From an uncultured Clostridia bacterium (GTDB lineage: Bacteria; Bacillota; Clostridia; Oscillospirales; Acutalibacteraceae): a DNA stretch of 64,000 nucleotides. The translations under genes and the position numbers were made by a program. Under the pieces are notes generated by a model that saw only the letters and a list, made by a program, of their open reading frames with translations, was not told where the DNA came from and searched no databases. Position 1 is the first letter of the stretch. Every line of letters begins with the position of its first letter. Shown one piece after another: positions 8,894-17,263 of the stretch. The DNA lies in assembly GCA_946493765.1 (NCBI GenBank), contig CAMMAZ010000003.1, positions 1 through 64,000 of the forward strand, written 5' to 3'.

Positions 8894-9319
8894 TCAACCC
8901 TTTATCCCTTTCTGCAAACAATCTTCACACAATCCATAAAGCACGGTCTTGGTCATGTCCAGCTTGAAATGGTGTTCTTGATAAAAATGGTCGGCAAACG
9001 CCTTGATCGCACTGCAACCGGTGTGGATCAGCGCGCCGCACCCGCTGCATTTTAAATGATAATGTTCCCGGCAGGCATCCGACGCGAACTGATAGCAGGC
9101 GCCTTTCCCGTCGGGCGATACATATTTTTTAACCGTTCCGTCGGCAACCAGCGCTTCCAGCTGCCGGTAGACCGTCGATTTGCCGACGCTTTTTCCATCC
9201 ATTTTTAAATGCGCATACACTTCTTCGGCAGTCAAATGCACAGATGCATTTTCTTTTAAACACGCAAAAATCGCATCCTTTTGCTTTGTGTTGTATCCCG
9301 AAACCGTCACTTTTCTCAC
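8894..9319 (-). CDS. Fur-family metalloregulator (likely Zur)
   Basis: Winged-helix repressor controlling the znu genes that follow. 141 residues if the GTG at 9319 is used; a GTG at 9310 is better spaced from AAAGGTGAG and would remove three residues. Seen: the DNA-recognition helix region GKSTVYRQLEAL, a His/Cys metal region (HYHLKCSGCG) and a second CEDC pair completing a structural zinc site. The neighbours argue for zinc sensing, while the operator matches the general Fur box. Confidence 0.88.
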   Translation of the reverse strand: MRKVTVSGYNTKQKDAIFACLKENASVHLTAEEVYAHLKMDGKSVGKSTVYRQLEALVADGTVKKYVSPDGKGACYQFASDACREHYHLKCSGCGALIHTGCSAIKAFADHFYQEHHFKLDMTKTVLYGLCEDCLQKGIKG

Positions 9320-9328
9320 CTTTCAAAA

Positions 9329-9343
9329 TGAAAATGATTCTCA
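9329..9343 (-). promoter_or_regulatory. Fur-type operator before the fur-znuACB genes
   Basis: 7-1-7 inverted repeat TGAAAATGATTCTCA, which differs from the Bacillus Fur box TGATAATNATTATCA at two positions and is further from the Zur box. It ends ten bases before the regulator start, so bound repressor would block transcription or initiation. Confidence 0.7.
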
Positions 9344-9397
9344 ATTTCATATTTTAGCACCGACATTTTAATTTGTCAAGGATTTTTCCAAATGGTA

Positions 9398-9426
9398 TTG
9401 CAATTCAAAAACCGGTATGCTATAGT
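9398..9426 (+). promoter_or_regulatory. manA operon promoter
   Basis: TTGCAA (9398-9403), 17-base spacer, TATAGT (9421-9426). The ribosome site GGAAAGGA and the manA ATG at 9459 follow. Confidence 0.7.
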
Positions 9427-9458
9427 AAACCTGAAATCCGGGAAAGGAACGTTAAAAA

Positions 9459-10382
9459 ATGATTTTTAAATTAAAACCTGCGCTGAAAAGTGCGATCTGG
9501 GGCGGCACACGACTGAAAACAGAATTCGGGTTTAATAGCGACAACGATCATGTCGCGGAAGCCTGGGTGCTGTCCTGCCATAAAAACGGACAGAGCATTG
9601 TCGACGGCGGGCCATACGACGGCATGCCGCTTGGCACGCTGATTCAAACGCTCGGTAAAGGCTGCCTTGGCGCCCACGGCGCGGCGTTTTCCGATTTTCC
9701 CATTTTGATCAAATTGATCGATGCGGCGGACGATCTTTCGGTGCAGGTGCATCCGGACGACGCCTATGCGCTGCAAAACGAAGGACAATTCGGCAAAACG
9801 GAAATGTGGTATTTTATCAGCTGTGAACCGGACGCCGGTATTTACTACGGCTGTGCAGCGCCTCTTTCAAAATCCGATTTTGAAAGATACATCCAAAACG
9901 GTACTTTAACAGCGCATCTGCATTATCAAAAAACCAAACCCGGCGACGCGGTGTTTATCCCGGCCGGAACGGTGCATTCCATCTGCAAAGGGAACCTGAT
10001 CGCTGAAATCCAGCAGAATTCGGATGTGACCTATCGAATTTTTGATTATGACCGCCGCGATCAAAACGGCAATCCGCGGCAGCTGCATATCAAACAGGCG
10101 CTGGATGTGGCAAAGCTGTCCCCGCCGGAAGCATACGATTTTGGCGACCATGTCGCCGCCTGCCCTATCTTCACCGTTGACCGGCTGGCGGTTTTGACAT
10201 CTAAAACTTTGGAAGCCGATGCGCAATCCTTTCATTCGATTTTGGTGCTGTCCGGCAGCGGCACCATTCAAAACAAAGATGCTACCGTGGCATATCAAAA
10301 GGGAGACAGTCTGTTTATTCCCGCCGGCAGCGGCGCTTACCAAATCAGCGGCGTTTTAGACGGATTGCTCACCACCATTTAA
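9459..10382 (+). CDS. manA: Mannose-6-phosphate isomerase, class I
   Basis: Interconverts mannose-6-phosphate and fructose-6-phosphate in the cytoplasm, a zinc cupin enzyme. 307 residues, the short Gram-positive form. Zinc-site marks are QVHPDD (about 90-95), the following TEMWY and the [11 protein letters not shown] loop near 170. It opens an operon with a mannoside phosphorylase 23 bases downstream, so its role here is probably to move mannose units into glycolysis. Confidence 0.95.
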   Translation: MIFKLKPALKSAIWGGTRLKTEFGFNSDNDHVAEAWVLSCHKNGQSIVDGGPYDGMPLGTLIQTLGKGCLGAHGAAFSDFPILIKLIDAADDLSVQVHPDDAYALQNEGQFGKTEMWYFISCEPDAGIYYGCAAPLSKSDFERYIQNGTLTAHLHYQKTKPGDAVFIPAGTVHSICKGNLIAEIQQNSDVTYRIFDYDRRDQNGNPRQLHIKQALDVAKLSPPEAYDFGDHVAACPIFTVDRLAVLTSKTLEADAQSFHSILVLSGSGTIQNKDATVAYQKGDSLFIPAGSGAYQISGVLDGLLTTI

Positions 10383-10405
10383 AATATAATGCAGGAGGAA
10401 AAATC

Positions 10406-11587
10406 ATGTTTTGGGAAAATTTGAAAAAACAACAGCAAAAATATGAGGCATTGCTTGCCCGCAAAAATGAAAAAGCAGCGTTTTACAACGGTGTGATCGA
10501 CCGCTATCGCGATCCGGTCTTAACCCGCGACCATATTCCGCTTTTTTGGAAATATGATATGAACGAGGCGACAAATCCTTATTTCATGGAACGGCTGGGG
10601 GTTAACGCGGTGTTCAACTGCGGCGCGATCAAGCTAAATGGAAAATACTGCTTAATGGCCAGAGTGGAGGGCAACGACCGGAAATCTTTCTTTGCCGTGG
10701 CAGAAAGCGATAACGGGATCGACGGATTCAAGTTTCGGGATTATCCGGTTTTGCTGCCGGATACCAGCCCTTTGGAAACCAATGTCTATGATATGCGTCT
10801 GACCCGCCATGAAGACGGATTTATCTACGGTGTTTTCTGCAGCGAATGCGCGGACGAACAAAACAGCGGCATGTCGTTTGCCAGCACCGCCCAATGCGGG
10901 CTTGTGCGAACAAAAGATCTTGTGCATTTTGAAAGGCTGCCGGACATCAAGACCAATTCGCCGCAGCAGCGCAACGTGGTGCTGCATCCGGAATTCATCA
11001 ACGGAAAATATGCGTTTTACACCCGCCCGCAGGACGGTTTCATCGACGCGGGTTCCGGCGGCGGCATTTGCTTGGGACTTTGCGACGATATTGAACATCC
11101 CTTTGTCGACAAGGAAATCGTGCTGAGCCGCCGGCGGTATCACACCATTGCAGAAAGCAAAAACGGCGCGGGCGCGGTGCCGATCAAAACCGAAAAAGGC
11201 TGGCTGCACATTGCGCACGGGGTGCGGGAAAACGCCGCAGGACTGCGGTATGTATTATATGTCTTTGTGACCGACTTAAATGACCCGTTTAAGGTGATTG
11301 CCGAACCCTCCGGCTATTTTATGGCGCCGCTGGGCGCAGAGCGCGTCGGCGACGTTTCCAACGTTTTGTTTACAAACGGCGCCATCGCGGACGACAACGG
11401 AACGGTATTTATTTATTATGCAAGCTCCGACACCCGCATCCATGTCGCCACCTCCACCGTTGACAAACTGCTGGATTATGCGTTCAACACACCGAGCGAC
11501 CCGCTGCGTTCGCACGACTGCGTTGTGCAGCGCACCGAACTGATCCGCAAGAATCTGGAATATTTAAAGCAATGCAATGGCAAATAA
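10406..11587 (+). CDS. GH130 mannoside phosphorylase
   Basis: Five-bladed beta-propeller enzyme that uses phosphate to cleave beta-mannosides and release mannose-1-phosphate. 393 residues; the opening [18 protein letters not shown] and the [10 protein letters not shown] segment (about 129-138, carrying the presumed general acid Asp) resemble the 4-O-beta-mannosyl-glucose phosphorylases of subfamily 1. The exact acceptor cannot be read from sequence. No secretion signal, so it acts on imported disaccharide. The ribosome site is GGAGG; the gene overlaps the next by 11 bases. Confidence 0.88.
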   Translation: MFWENLKKQQQKYEALLARKNEKAAFYNGVIDRYRDPVLTRDHIPLFWKYDMNEATNPYFMERLGVNAVFNCGAIKLNGKYCLMARVEGNDRKSFFAVAESDNGIDGFKFRDYPVLLPDTSPLETNVYDMRLTRHEDGFIYGVFCSECADEQNSGMSFASTAQCGLVRTKDLVHFERLPDIKTNSPQQRNVVLHPEFINGKYAFYTRPQDGFIDAGSGGGICLGLCDDIEHPFVDKEIVLSRRRYHTIAESKNGAGAVPIKTEKGWLHIAHGVRENAAGLRYVLYVFVTDLNDPFKVIAEPSGYFMAPLGAERVGDVSNVLFTNGAIADDNGTVFIYYASSDTRIHVATSTVDKLLDYAFNTPSDPLRSHDCVVQRTELIRKNLEYLKQCNGK

Positions 11588-12245
11588 AGATATGAGACAA
11601 TCTATGAACAGCAAAAAAGGTATTCTTTTTGATCTGGACGGTACATTGTGGGATGCGACGGTTCAAATAGCCGCCTCCTGGAAAAAAGTGATCGACAGTT
11701 TTCATTTTGTGAACAAGACGCTGACCGTTGCTGAAATCAAATCCTGCATGGGCCTGCCAATGGATCAGATCTTTAGGCGGCTGTTTCCCAATCTGCAACA
11801 GCATGACAGGGATGCACTCCAGGCAAAGTGCCAACAATATGAAAATGCTTATCTTGCATCCCATCCGGGGTGTTTGTATCTGCAGGTCCGGCAAACGCTG
11901 GAACAGCTCAAGGGCAAAGGGTTTCATCTTTTTATTGTGACCAATGCGCAAAGCGGATATATTGAAGCGTTTTTCAGCGCCACAAATCTGCAGGATCTGT
12001 TTGACGACTATGAAATGTTCGGCAGAACCGGCCTTTTAAAATCGGAAAATATAAAGCTTGTTAGGAAGCGAAACGCGCTTGACGGCGCTGCTTATGTCGG
12101 CGATACACAGCAGGATTATCTTGCCTGTGTGGATGCAAACATACCTTTTATCCATGCGGCATATGGTTTTGGCAATGCTGAAAAAGCGGTCTATCGCCTA
12201 CCGTCGTTTGCACAACTGCCCGATATGATCGACAAAGTGATATAG
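11577..12245 (+). CDS. HAD-superfamily phosphatase, Gph-like
   Basis: 222-residue HAD hydrolase with motif I DLDGT (nucleophile D19, acid/base D21), a helical cap, a conserved Lys in [10 protein letters not shown] and motif IV VGDTQQD. It most resembles phosphoglycolate phosphatase or phosphomutase-like enzymes. As the last gene of the mannoside operon it could act on a sugar phosphate; the substrate is unknown. The start is uncertain: ATGs at 11577, 11592 and 11604 are all in frame and none has a strong ribosome site. Confidence 0.85.
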   Translation: MANKDMRQSMNSKKGILFDLDGTLWDATVQIAASWKKVIDSFHFVNKTLTVAEIKSCMGLPMDQIFRRLFPNLQQHDRDALQAKCQQYENAYLASHPGCLYLQVRQTLEQLKGKGFHLFIVTNAQSGYIEAFFSATNLQDLFDDYEMFGRTGLLKSENIKLVRKRNALDGAAYVGDTQQDYLACVDANIPFIHAAYGFGNAEKAVYRLPSFAQLPDMIDKVI

Positions 12246-12255
12246 CATGAAAAAA

Positions 12256-12301
12256 GTGTTCCCGCCGGAAGAAATAACTTCCGGCGGGAACACCTTTATT
12301 T
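12256..12301. terminator. Bidirectional terminator
   Basis: Perfect 16-bp stem (12256-12271 with 12278-12293, loop AAATAA) with a T-rich run on one side and an A-run on the other. It lies between the convergent HAD and methyltransferase genes. Confidence 0.92.
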
Positions 12302-12331
12302 TCTGCTTTTATTGCTTTTTCATAATAGGCG

Positions 12332-12988
12332 TTACAGGCATTTTCGCGCTGTTAAAATGCTGGTGTTTTCCCATTCCCGCACCAGACACACCTTTTGAAA
12401 ACCGGCGGCGTGCAAAAGTGTCTGCTCGGTGTTGGCGGTCAGCGGGATATCGTAATGATAAAGCACATTATCCTGCAAATGCTCCTGCTTTCGCAGGCGG
12501 GCAAGCTCGTCCTGAAAATAGCGTTCCCTTTCGGGCGTTTTGCAGGTGTAATCCCCGTTGATGAACACGCCGCTGTTTTTTAAAGCCTTGAAAACTTTTT
12601 GGTAAAGCGTCAGCTTTTGCGACGCATTCCAGTGATGCAGCGAATAGGTGGACAGCACAACGTCATAATCACTCGCAAACGGCAGGTCAAAATAAGAACC
12701 GCAGATTAATTCGATTTCCTTTTTTGGAAACTTTTCCTTTAGTTTTTGCAGCATGCCGGCCGATAAATCCACGCCGGTCACCCGCATGCCGGGATATTTT
12801 GCAAACAACCCTTCCAGTTCAATGCCGGTGCCGCAGCCGATATCCAGCAGTGAAAAATCTTTGCCGGTTGGCTGCACACAGTCTGTGATTTCCCGGTAGA
12901 ATGCGTCCAGTTCCAGGTCTTGCAGCATATGCGCGTCATAAATATCGGCTCTTCTATTAAAAAACGCATCCATTTCTTCCAACGCCAT
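12332..12988 (-). CDS. Class I SAM-dependent methyltransferase
   Basis: 218 residues with the SAM-binding motif LLDIGCGTGIELEG (47-60), an acidic post-I residue in VTGVDLSAGML, and STYSLHHW as the motif IV region. The family includes small-molecule and RNA methyltransferases; nothing visible fixes the substrate. Its ATG directly follows the acetyltransferase stop, so the two form an operon under the structured leader at 13485-13684. Confidence 0.85.
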   Translation of the reverse strand: MALEEMDAFFNRRADIYDAHMLQDLELDAFYREITDCVQPTGKDFSLLDIGCGTGIELEGLFAKYPGMRVTGVDLSAGMLQKLKEKFPKKEIELICGSYFDLPFASDYDVVLSTYSLHHWNASQKLTLYQKVFKALKNSGVFINGDYTCKTPERERYFQDELARLRKQEHLQDNVLYHYDIPLTANTEQTLLHAAGFQKVCLVREWENTSILTARKCL

Positions 12989-13459
12989 TTAGATTGCCTC
13001 CCCACTCTCTGCGGTGTAAGCGCCGATATCGTCGCCGTCTTCTGTTTTTTCCAGACCGAAATACTGCCAGCCGTATTTTTCATAATAGCCTTTAAGATCG
13101 GTGCAAAGGTAGAGCCTTTTGAATCCAAGTTTACGCGCTTCGCATCTTCCATGCGCTAAAAGCTTCGCCCCAAGCGCGTTGCCTCGTTTGTCCGCTTCGA
13201 TAAACAGCGCGCAAAGCCACGGCTTTAAATCCTGCCGCTGCATAAAGTCGTTTTCGATCAGTCCAAAACTGCCGATAATGCGGTCCTGCTGCAGGAGCAG
13301 ATACCAGCGCGGCAGTGGCTGCGGCGTCTCGATACTTTCTTTGATGGACGTTGCATAAATTTTTCTGTCGATGCCCCATTTGGAGGCAAAATAATCTGCC
13401 GCTTTATCCAGCATTTCGGGATGTTCCCGCAGATTGATGATTTGCATTTGTGCTTGCAT
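12989..13459 (-). CDS. GNAT-family N-acetyltransferase
   Basis: 156 residues with the acetyl-CoA motif A pattern EADKRGNALGAKLL (about 88-101) and a C-terminal YYEKYGWQYFG typical of the fold. Acceptor unknown. It follows a terminator-tipped RNA leader by about 25 bases and is directly joined to the methyltransferase gene. The ribosome site AAAGGAAAG lies before the ATG. Confidence 0.85.
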   Translation of the reverse strand: MQAQMQIINLREHPEMLDKAADYFASKWGIDRKIYATSIKESIETPQPLPRWYLLLQQDRIIGSFGLIENDFMQRQDLKPWLCALFIEADKRGNALGAKLLAHGRCEARKLGFKRLYLCTDLKGYYEKYGWQYFGLEKTEDGDDIGAYTAESGEAI

Positions 13460-13484
13460 TTTTATCTTTCCTTTTCAAAATAAA

Positions 13485-13516
13485 ATAAAAAATCCTTTTC
13501 CCTGTCGGAAAAGGAT
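13485..13516 (-). terminator. Terminator ending the structured RNA
   Basis: 10-bp stem (13492-13501 with 13507-13516) followed on the minus strand by TTTTTTATTTTATTTT. It lies 32 bases before the acetyltransferase ATG, so it either ends a free RNA or acts as an attenuator. Confidence 0.85.
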
Positions 13517-13684
13517 GATAACGCAAACTGGCTCCGCAAGACAGCATTCTTGCGACGCGGCATTCTTTCTCGATCATCCAAATTCCAACAAAAACACAGC
13601 CCGGTTTTCCAAAACCGAACAGCCTGCGATATTTTCTTTTGAAAAATGGATCACCGAATCATTCTGCCGCCTCCGTTTATTATT
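13485..13684 (-). ncRNA. Structured RNA: leader/riboswitch candidate or 6S-like RNA
   Basis: A minus-strand transcript of about 200 nt is bounded by a good promoter and an intrinsic terminator. By hand folding: an outer stem 13518-13523 with 13674-13680 (one bulge); a long rod closed by 13557-13562 with 13665-13670, continued by 13576-13580/13647-13651, 13583-13586/13641-13644, 13587-13594/13633-13640 and 13595-13599/13624-13628, and capped by a hairpin at 13602-13617; a side hairpin 13535-13540/13549-13554. I recognise no known class. It could regulate the acetyltransferase gene or act by itself. Confidence 0.55.
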
Positions 13685-13690
13685 TTTTTC

Positions 13691-13719
13691 ATCATAACAC
13701 AAAACCCGCCGTTTAACAA
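13691..13719 (-). promoter_or_regulatory. Promoter of the structured RNA
   Basis: Minus-strand TTGTTA (13714-13719), 17-base spacer, TATGAT (13691-13696). The predicted start is near 13684. Confidence 0.7.
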
Positions 13720-13772
13720 GTCTTTTTTCATCTGGAAATTGCAGCGATACACTGGAAAAAAGCCGGACGGTA

Positions 13773-13781
13773 TGTTATAAT
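13773..13781 (+). promoter_or_regulatory. Extended -10 promoter for the DUF2284 gene
   Basis: TGTTATAAT is a perfect extended -10 element, 45 bases before the start codon. No good -35 is seen at the usual distance. Confidence 0.6.
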
Positions 13782-13825
13782 CTAAAAAACATAGTGGATG
13801 GAAAAGACACACAGGGGGCTTTGCA

Positions 13826-14356
13826 ATGGAAAAGGAATGGATGGAAAAGATCGGTGTTTACCAGCATGGAGAAATCGCACCAAAGAACATTGTTTTTTAT
13901 CCCGAAATCCGAAAGCTATGCGCGGACAATGTCTGCCGGGTTTACGGAAAAACCTGGGCCTGCCCGCCCGCGGTCGGGACGCTGGATGTCTGCCGGGAAA
14001 AATGTTGTTCTTTTCAAAACGCAACGGTATTCAGCGGGAAATACAGTTTAGAGGATCCTTTTGATTATGAAGGAATGATCGCCGGTCAACAGGCCTTCAA
14101 ATCCCTTTGCGATCAAGTGCATGCAGCAGCAGGACAGCGATATTCCCATTTTCTTTTGCTGGCAAACGGTGGCTGCACAAAATGCAAAACCTGCACGTAT
14201 CCCACTGCTCCCTGCCGCATGCCGGAAACACTCTATCCGGCGGTGGAGGGGTTTGGCATCAATGTCAGTGAGATCGCATCACAAGCCGGTATCGATTACC
14301 GTGGTGAAAAAAACACCCTTTTTTATTTTGGACTGCTATTATATGATCCTGCATGA
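13826..14356 (+). CDS. DUF2284 predicted metal-binding protein
   Basis: 176 residues with many Cys: WACPP (44-48), a CREKCC cluster (56-61) and GCTKCKTC near 115-122 followed by PTAPC. This arrangement is that of DUF2284 proteins, which are predicted to bind a metal or iron-sulfur cluster; no reaction is known to me. The ATG at 13826 has AGGGGG upstream. Monocistronic, with its own extended -10 promoter and terminator. Confidence 0.8.
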   Translation: MEKEWMEKIGVYQHGEIAPKNIVFYPEIRKLCADNVCRVYGKTWACPPAVGTLDVCREKCCSFQNATVFSGKYSLEDPFDYEGMIAGQQAFKSLCDQVHAAAGQRYSHFLLLANGGCTKCKTCTYPTAPCRMPETLYPAVEGFGINVSEIASQAGIDYRGEKNTLFYFGLLLYDPA

Positions 14357-14360
14357 AAAC

Positions 14361-14394
14361 ACGCCGGAGGGAAATTCCTCCGGCGTTTTTTTAT
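14361..14394. terminator. Terminator, DUF2284/bceB
   Basis: 10-bp stem (14361-14370 with 14377-14386) followed by seven T on the plus strand, between convergent genes. Confidence 0.9.
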
Positions 14395-16382
14395 GATTTG
14401 GAACTGACGATTTTATAATAAGCTTTTGCCGTGAGGGAATAGATCACCGCATACAGCAGCGCGAACAACAAAAAGCTTGCAAGGGTGCACACGGCATACA
14501 GCATTGTGTTGGAAAGGTTGAACAAACGCAGCAGTCTTGCAATGACCGGAAACGCAAAGGCAATATGCACCCCCGCCGTGACCAGCGGCAGGAAAAACAC
14601 CGTTAGAATCTGCGAATGGATCGTTTTGCGCGTTTCCTTTTTGCTCAGTCCCACCTTCTGCATGATCTGGAACCGTTCCTGATCGTCGTATCCTTCGGAA
14701 ATCTGTTTGTAATAAATGATCAGGATCGTCGCCATGGTGAACAGCACGCTTAAAAACAGACCGATAAAGAACAGGCCGCCGTAGCTGCCCAAAAAGTCGG
14801 ATTTGGAATTTTCCCGGCTTTGAATATAGACCCCCATGTCGGCATCGGTTAAGTCGTCCGCAATGGCTCTGTGCACTGCGATCTCGGTTTGCGCATCCGT
14901 GTCCAGATCGAACCGGTATTCATAATAAATATCGGTGGCAAGTTCCCCATAGTTTTGCGTTTGCAGGTCGGAAAGGGTTGCTAAAACCTGTGCGTTTTGC
15001 ACCACGACATCGTAGGTATCAAAAGCGCTTTGCGATCCGATTTCTTCACCGTCCAGCGCGGACGTGACCTGAAAAGTTTTATCAAAAACCGTTAGGGTGT
15101 CGCTTGTGTATTCCCGATCCGGCGACAGCACGATCACTTCATCGGTATCTAAAACAGCGGACTGCCCTGTTAGCCAATTATAATCTTCGGCAGTTAGAAA
15201 ATTCAAAATGATAAAGTTGTTCGAGCTGACGCTTGTCATCACATCCGAATCTTCGGCGACCTTGAAATTGGAACCGTCCCGATAAGCGGAAAAAGAAAGA
15301 TAGGAAAAGTTTTGCAGATTTTGAACCTCTAAATTTTTCTCCAACAGGTTTTCCTCCACGATGCGTTCCACTTTCTCGCAGTTTTGCGGCGTTACTTCCC
15401 GCAGCGTGATGTTGATGTCTTTTGGATAAATGCTGTTTAAAATGTCGTCCATGCCGATCCAAAGCGACACGGTGGAGGAGATCATGACCAAAACCATGGT
15501 GGACAAAATGCAAATATTAGAAAGCCCCACCGCGTTTTGTTTCATGCGGTATAAAAGGCCGGAAACGCTGATGAAATGCCGCGGTTTATAATAATAAGCC
15601 TTATTTTTACGCAGCAGCTTCAAAATTGCAATACTGCCTGCTGTGAACACCATGTAGGTGCCGATAATCACCAAAATCACGGCAATAAAGAAATAGCTCA
15701 TAGCGGCGACCGGATTTTCCACAGTGATCGAAATCGTGTATGCCGCAATCAAGCATCCAAATCCCAAAATCGCCAAAATCCATTTGGTTTTGGGTTCTTT
15801 TTCCCCTACATTCCCGCCTTTTAAAAGCTCCACCGGCTTTGCAAGGTGAATCTGCCGCATGGAATTTAAAAAAATCAGCAAAAAAATCGCGCAAAACAGC
15901 AAAAGTGTCGCAGTAAGGGCATAGCCCGAAACATAAAAGTTTAGCGTGACCTCAATATCCAGCATGTAACTGACGAGCAGATACATCAGTTTATCCAGCA
16001 CCATGCCGCAGATCAGACCGAAAGCGAGACTGAAAAGCGCAATATAGGCCGTTTCCCAGAACACGACTTTGGAAATATGCTTTTTCTCCATGCCGAGGAT
16101 GTTATAAAGGCCGAATTCTTTTTTGCGGCGTTTCATTAAAAAGCTGTTGGTGTAGAAAAGGAAGATCACGGCGAAAATAGCGGTCACCCACACGCCGAAA
16201 CCCAATGTGGTAATGAGTGTGTTCGCGCCGCGCATGCCTTCCAGCCCTTTGTTTTTATACAGCGAACAGATGATATAAAACATGGCGACGGTGAAAATAC
16301 AGGTCAGAATATATGGCAGGTAGATCTTCCCGTTTTTCTTGATGTTGGTGGCTGCAAGTTTTGGATAAAACAATTTGTTCAT
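14391..16382 (-). CDS. BceB-type ABC transporter permease
   Basis: Large FtsX-type permease of a peptide-antibiotic sensing and detoxification module. 663 residues; about ten membrane helices with the large extracellular domain (roughly residues 305-520) between helices 7 and 8 that defines the Bce group and is thought to touch the antibiotic complex. Overlaps the ATPase gene by four bases. Works with the BceS-type kinase encoded upstream, which lacks its own sensor domain. Confidence 0.92.
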   Translation of the reverse strand: MNKLFYPKLAATNIKKNGKIYLPYILTCIFTVAMFYIICSLYKNKGLEGMRGANTLITTLGFGVWVTAIFAVIFLFYTNSFLMKRRKKEFGLYNILGMEKKHISKVVFWETAYIALFSLAFGLICGMVLDKLMYLLVSYMLDIEVTLNFYVSGYALTATLLLFCAIFLLIFLNSMRQIHLAKPVELLKGGNVGEKEPKTKWILAILGFGCLIAAYTISITVENPVAAMSYFFIAVILVIIGTYMVFTAGSIAILKLLRKNKAYYYKPRHFISVSGLLYRMKQNAVGLSNICILSTMVLVMISSTVSLWIGMDDILNSIYPKDINITLREVTPQNCEKVERIVEENLLEKNLEVQNLQNFSYLSFSAYRDGSNFKVAEDSDVMTSVSSNNFIILNFLTAEDYNWLTGQSAVLDTDEVIVLSPDREYTSDTLTVFDKTFQVTSALDGEEIGSQSAFDTYDVVVQNAQVLATLSDLQTQNYGELATDIYYEYRFDLDTDAQTEIAVHRAIADDLTDADMGVYIQSRENSKSDFLGSYGGLFFIGLFLSVLFTMATILIIYYKQISEGYDDQERFQIMQKVGLSKKETRKTIHSQILTVFFLPLVTAGVHIAFAFPVIARLLRLFNLSNTMLYAVCTLASFLLFALLYAVIYSLTAKAYYKIVSSKS

Positions 16383-17143
16383 CTTCTCTCACCGCCCGTT
16401 GTGATCACCGTTAAGGTGTCGGAAATTTTCTGATACATTTCGTCCGTCGTGCCGGTGCCTTTATAAATCTGGTGATAAACTTCGCCGTCTTTGATAAACA
16501 AAACCCGTTTGGCATGGCTTGCCGCTTTGATGGAATGGGTGACCATTAAAATGGTTTGTCCGTCGTTGTTCAATTGTGTGAATAGTTGCAGCAAACCGTC
16601 GGTCGCGCGGGAATCCAACGCACCGGTCGGCTCGTCGGCCAACAGCAGCATCGGATTGGTGATCACCGCCCGTGCGACGGCGGCACGCTGTTTTTGACCG
16701 CCGGAAACCTCATAGGGAAATTTTTGCAGCAAATCGGCAATTTCCAGACGCTGCGCCAGCGGTTTTAGGCGGCGCTCCATTTCTTTGTAGTTCGTTCCGG
16801 ACAGCACCAGCGGCAAAAGGATGTTATCCCGCAGTGAAAAGGTGTCCAAAAGGTTGAAATCCTGAAACACAAAACCCAGATGCTCCCGCCGGAACGCGGA
16901 AATTTCTTTTTCACTGATGGATAACAGGCTTTTCTCATTCAACAGCACTTCCCCGCTGGTCGGTTTATCCAGCGCCGCCAAAATATTCAATAGCGTGGTT
17001 TTGCCGGAGCCGGATTCGCCCATGATGGCGACATATTCCCCCTCCTCCACCGAAAAACTGATGTTTTTGAGCGCTTCAACGGTGTTGCCGCCAAAACGGG
17101 TGGTATAGACTTTGCTTAAATCGCCCACTCTTAAGATTGCCAT
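16379..17143 (-). CDS. BceA-type ABC transporter ATPase
   Basis: ATP-binding subunit of the Bce module, 254 residues. Walker A GESGSGKTT (42-50), signature VSGGQKQR near 145, Walker B LLLADEPTGALD and the switch His in MVTHS are all present. First gene after the BceR operator and an extended -10, so it should be induced by the partner two-component system when the target antibiotic is present. Confidence 0.93.
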   Translation of the reverse strand: MAILRVGDLSKVYTTRFGGNTVEALKNISFSVEEGEYVAIMGESGSGKTTLLNILAALDKPTSGEVLLNEKSLLSISEKEISAFRREHLGFVFQDFNLLDTFSLRDNILLPLVLSGTNYKEMERRLKPLAQRLEIADLLQKFPYEVSGGQKQRAAVARAVITNPMLLLADEPTGALDSRATDGLLQLFTQLNNDGQTILMVTHSIKAASHAKRVLFIKDGEVYHQIYKGTGTTDEMYQKISDTLTVITTGGERR

Positions 17144-17186
17144 AACTGATGTTCCTTTCTCAAGTTATTGTTTTGATTGTGGGTTT

Positions 17187-17195
17187 AGTATAACA
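17187..17195 (-). promoter_or_regulatory. bceAB promoter, extended -10
   Basis: Minus-strand TGTTATACT, an extended -10 element, about 45 bases before the bceA-type start codon. Confidence 0.6.
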
Positions 17196-17246
17196 GAAAG
17201 CCGGAATGCGCTGCCATCGATTTGGCTTACATTTCCGGCGATTTTC

Positions 17247-17260
17247 TTACATTTTTGTAA
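17247..17260 (-). promoter_or_regulatory. BceR-type operator
   Basis: TTACA-TTTT-TGTAA is an exact match to the published BceR-family pattern TNACA-N4-TGTAA. It starts just past the kinase gene and about 50 bases upstream of the bceAB -10. A second half-site TTACA lies near 17227. Confidence 0.75.
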
Positions 17261-17263
17261 GGA

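Noticed and set aside
12247-12561. Plus-strand frame reading through the hairpin after the HAD gene
   Set aside because: Its first codons are the perfect terminator stem and the rest opposes the methyltransferase gene.
13485-13700. T-box leader before the acetyltransferase gene
   Set aside because: The conserved T-box antiterminator sequence (UGGNACCGCG-type) is absent and the downstream genes are not amino-acid related.
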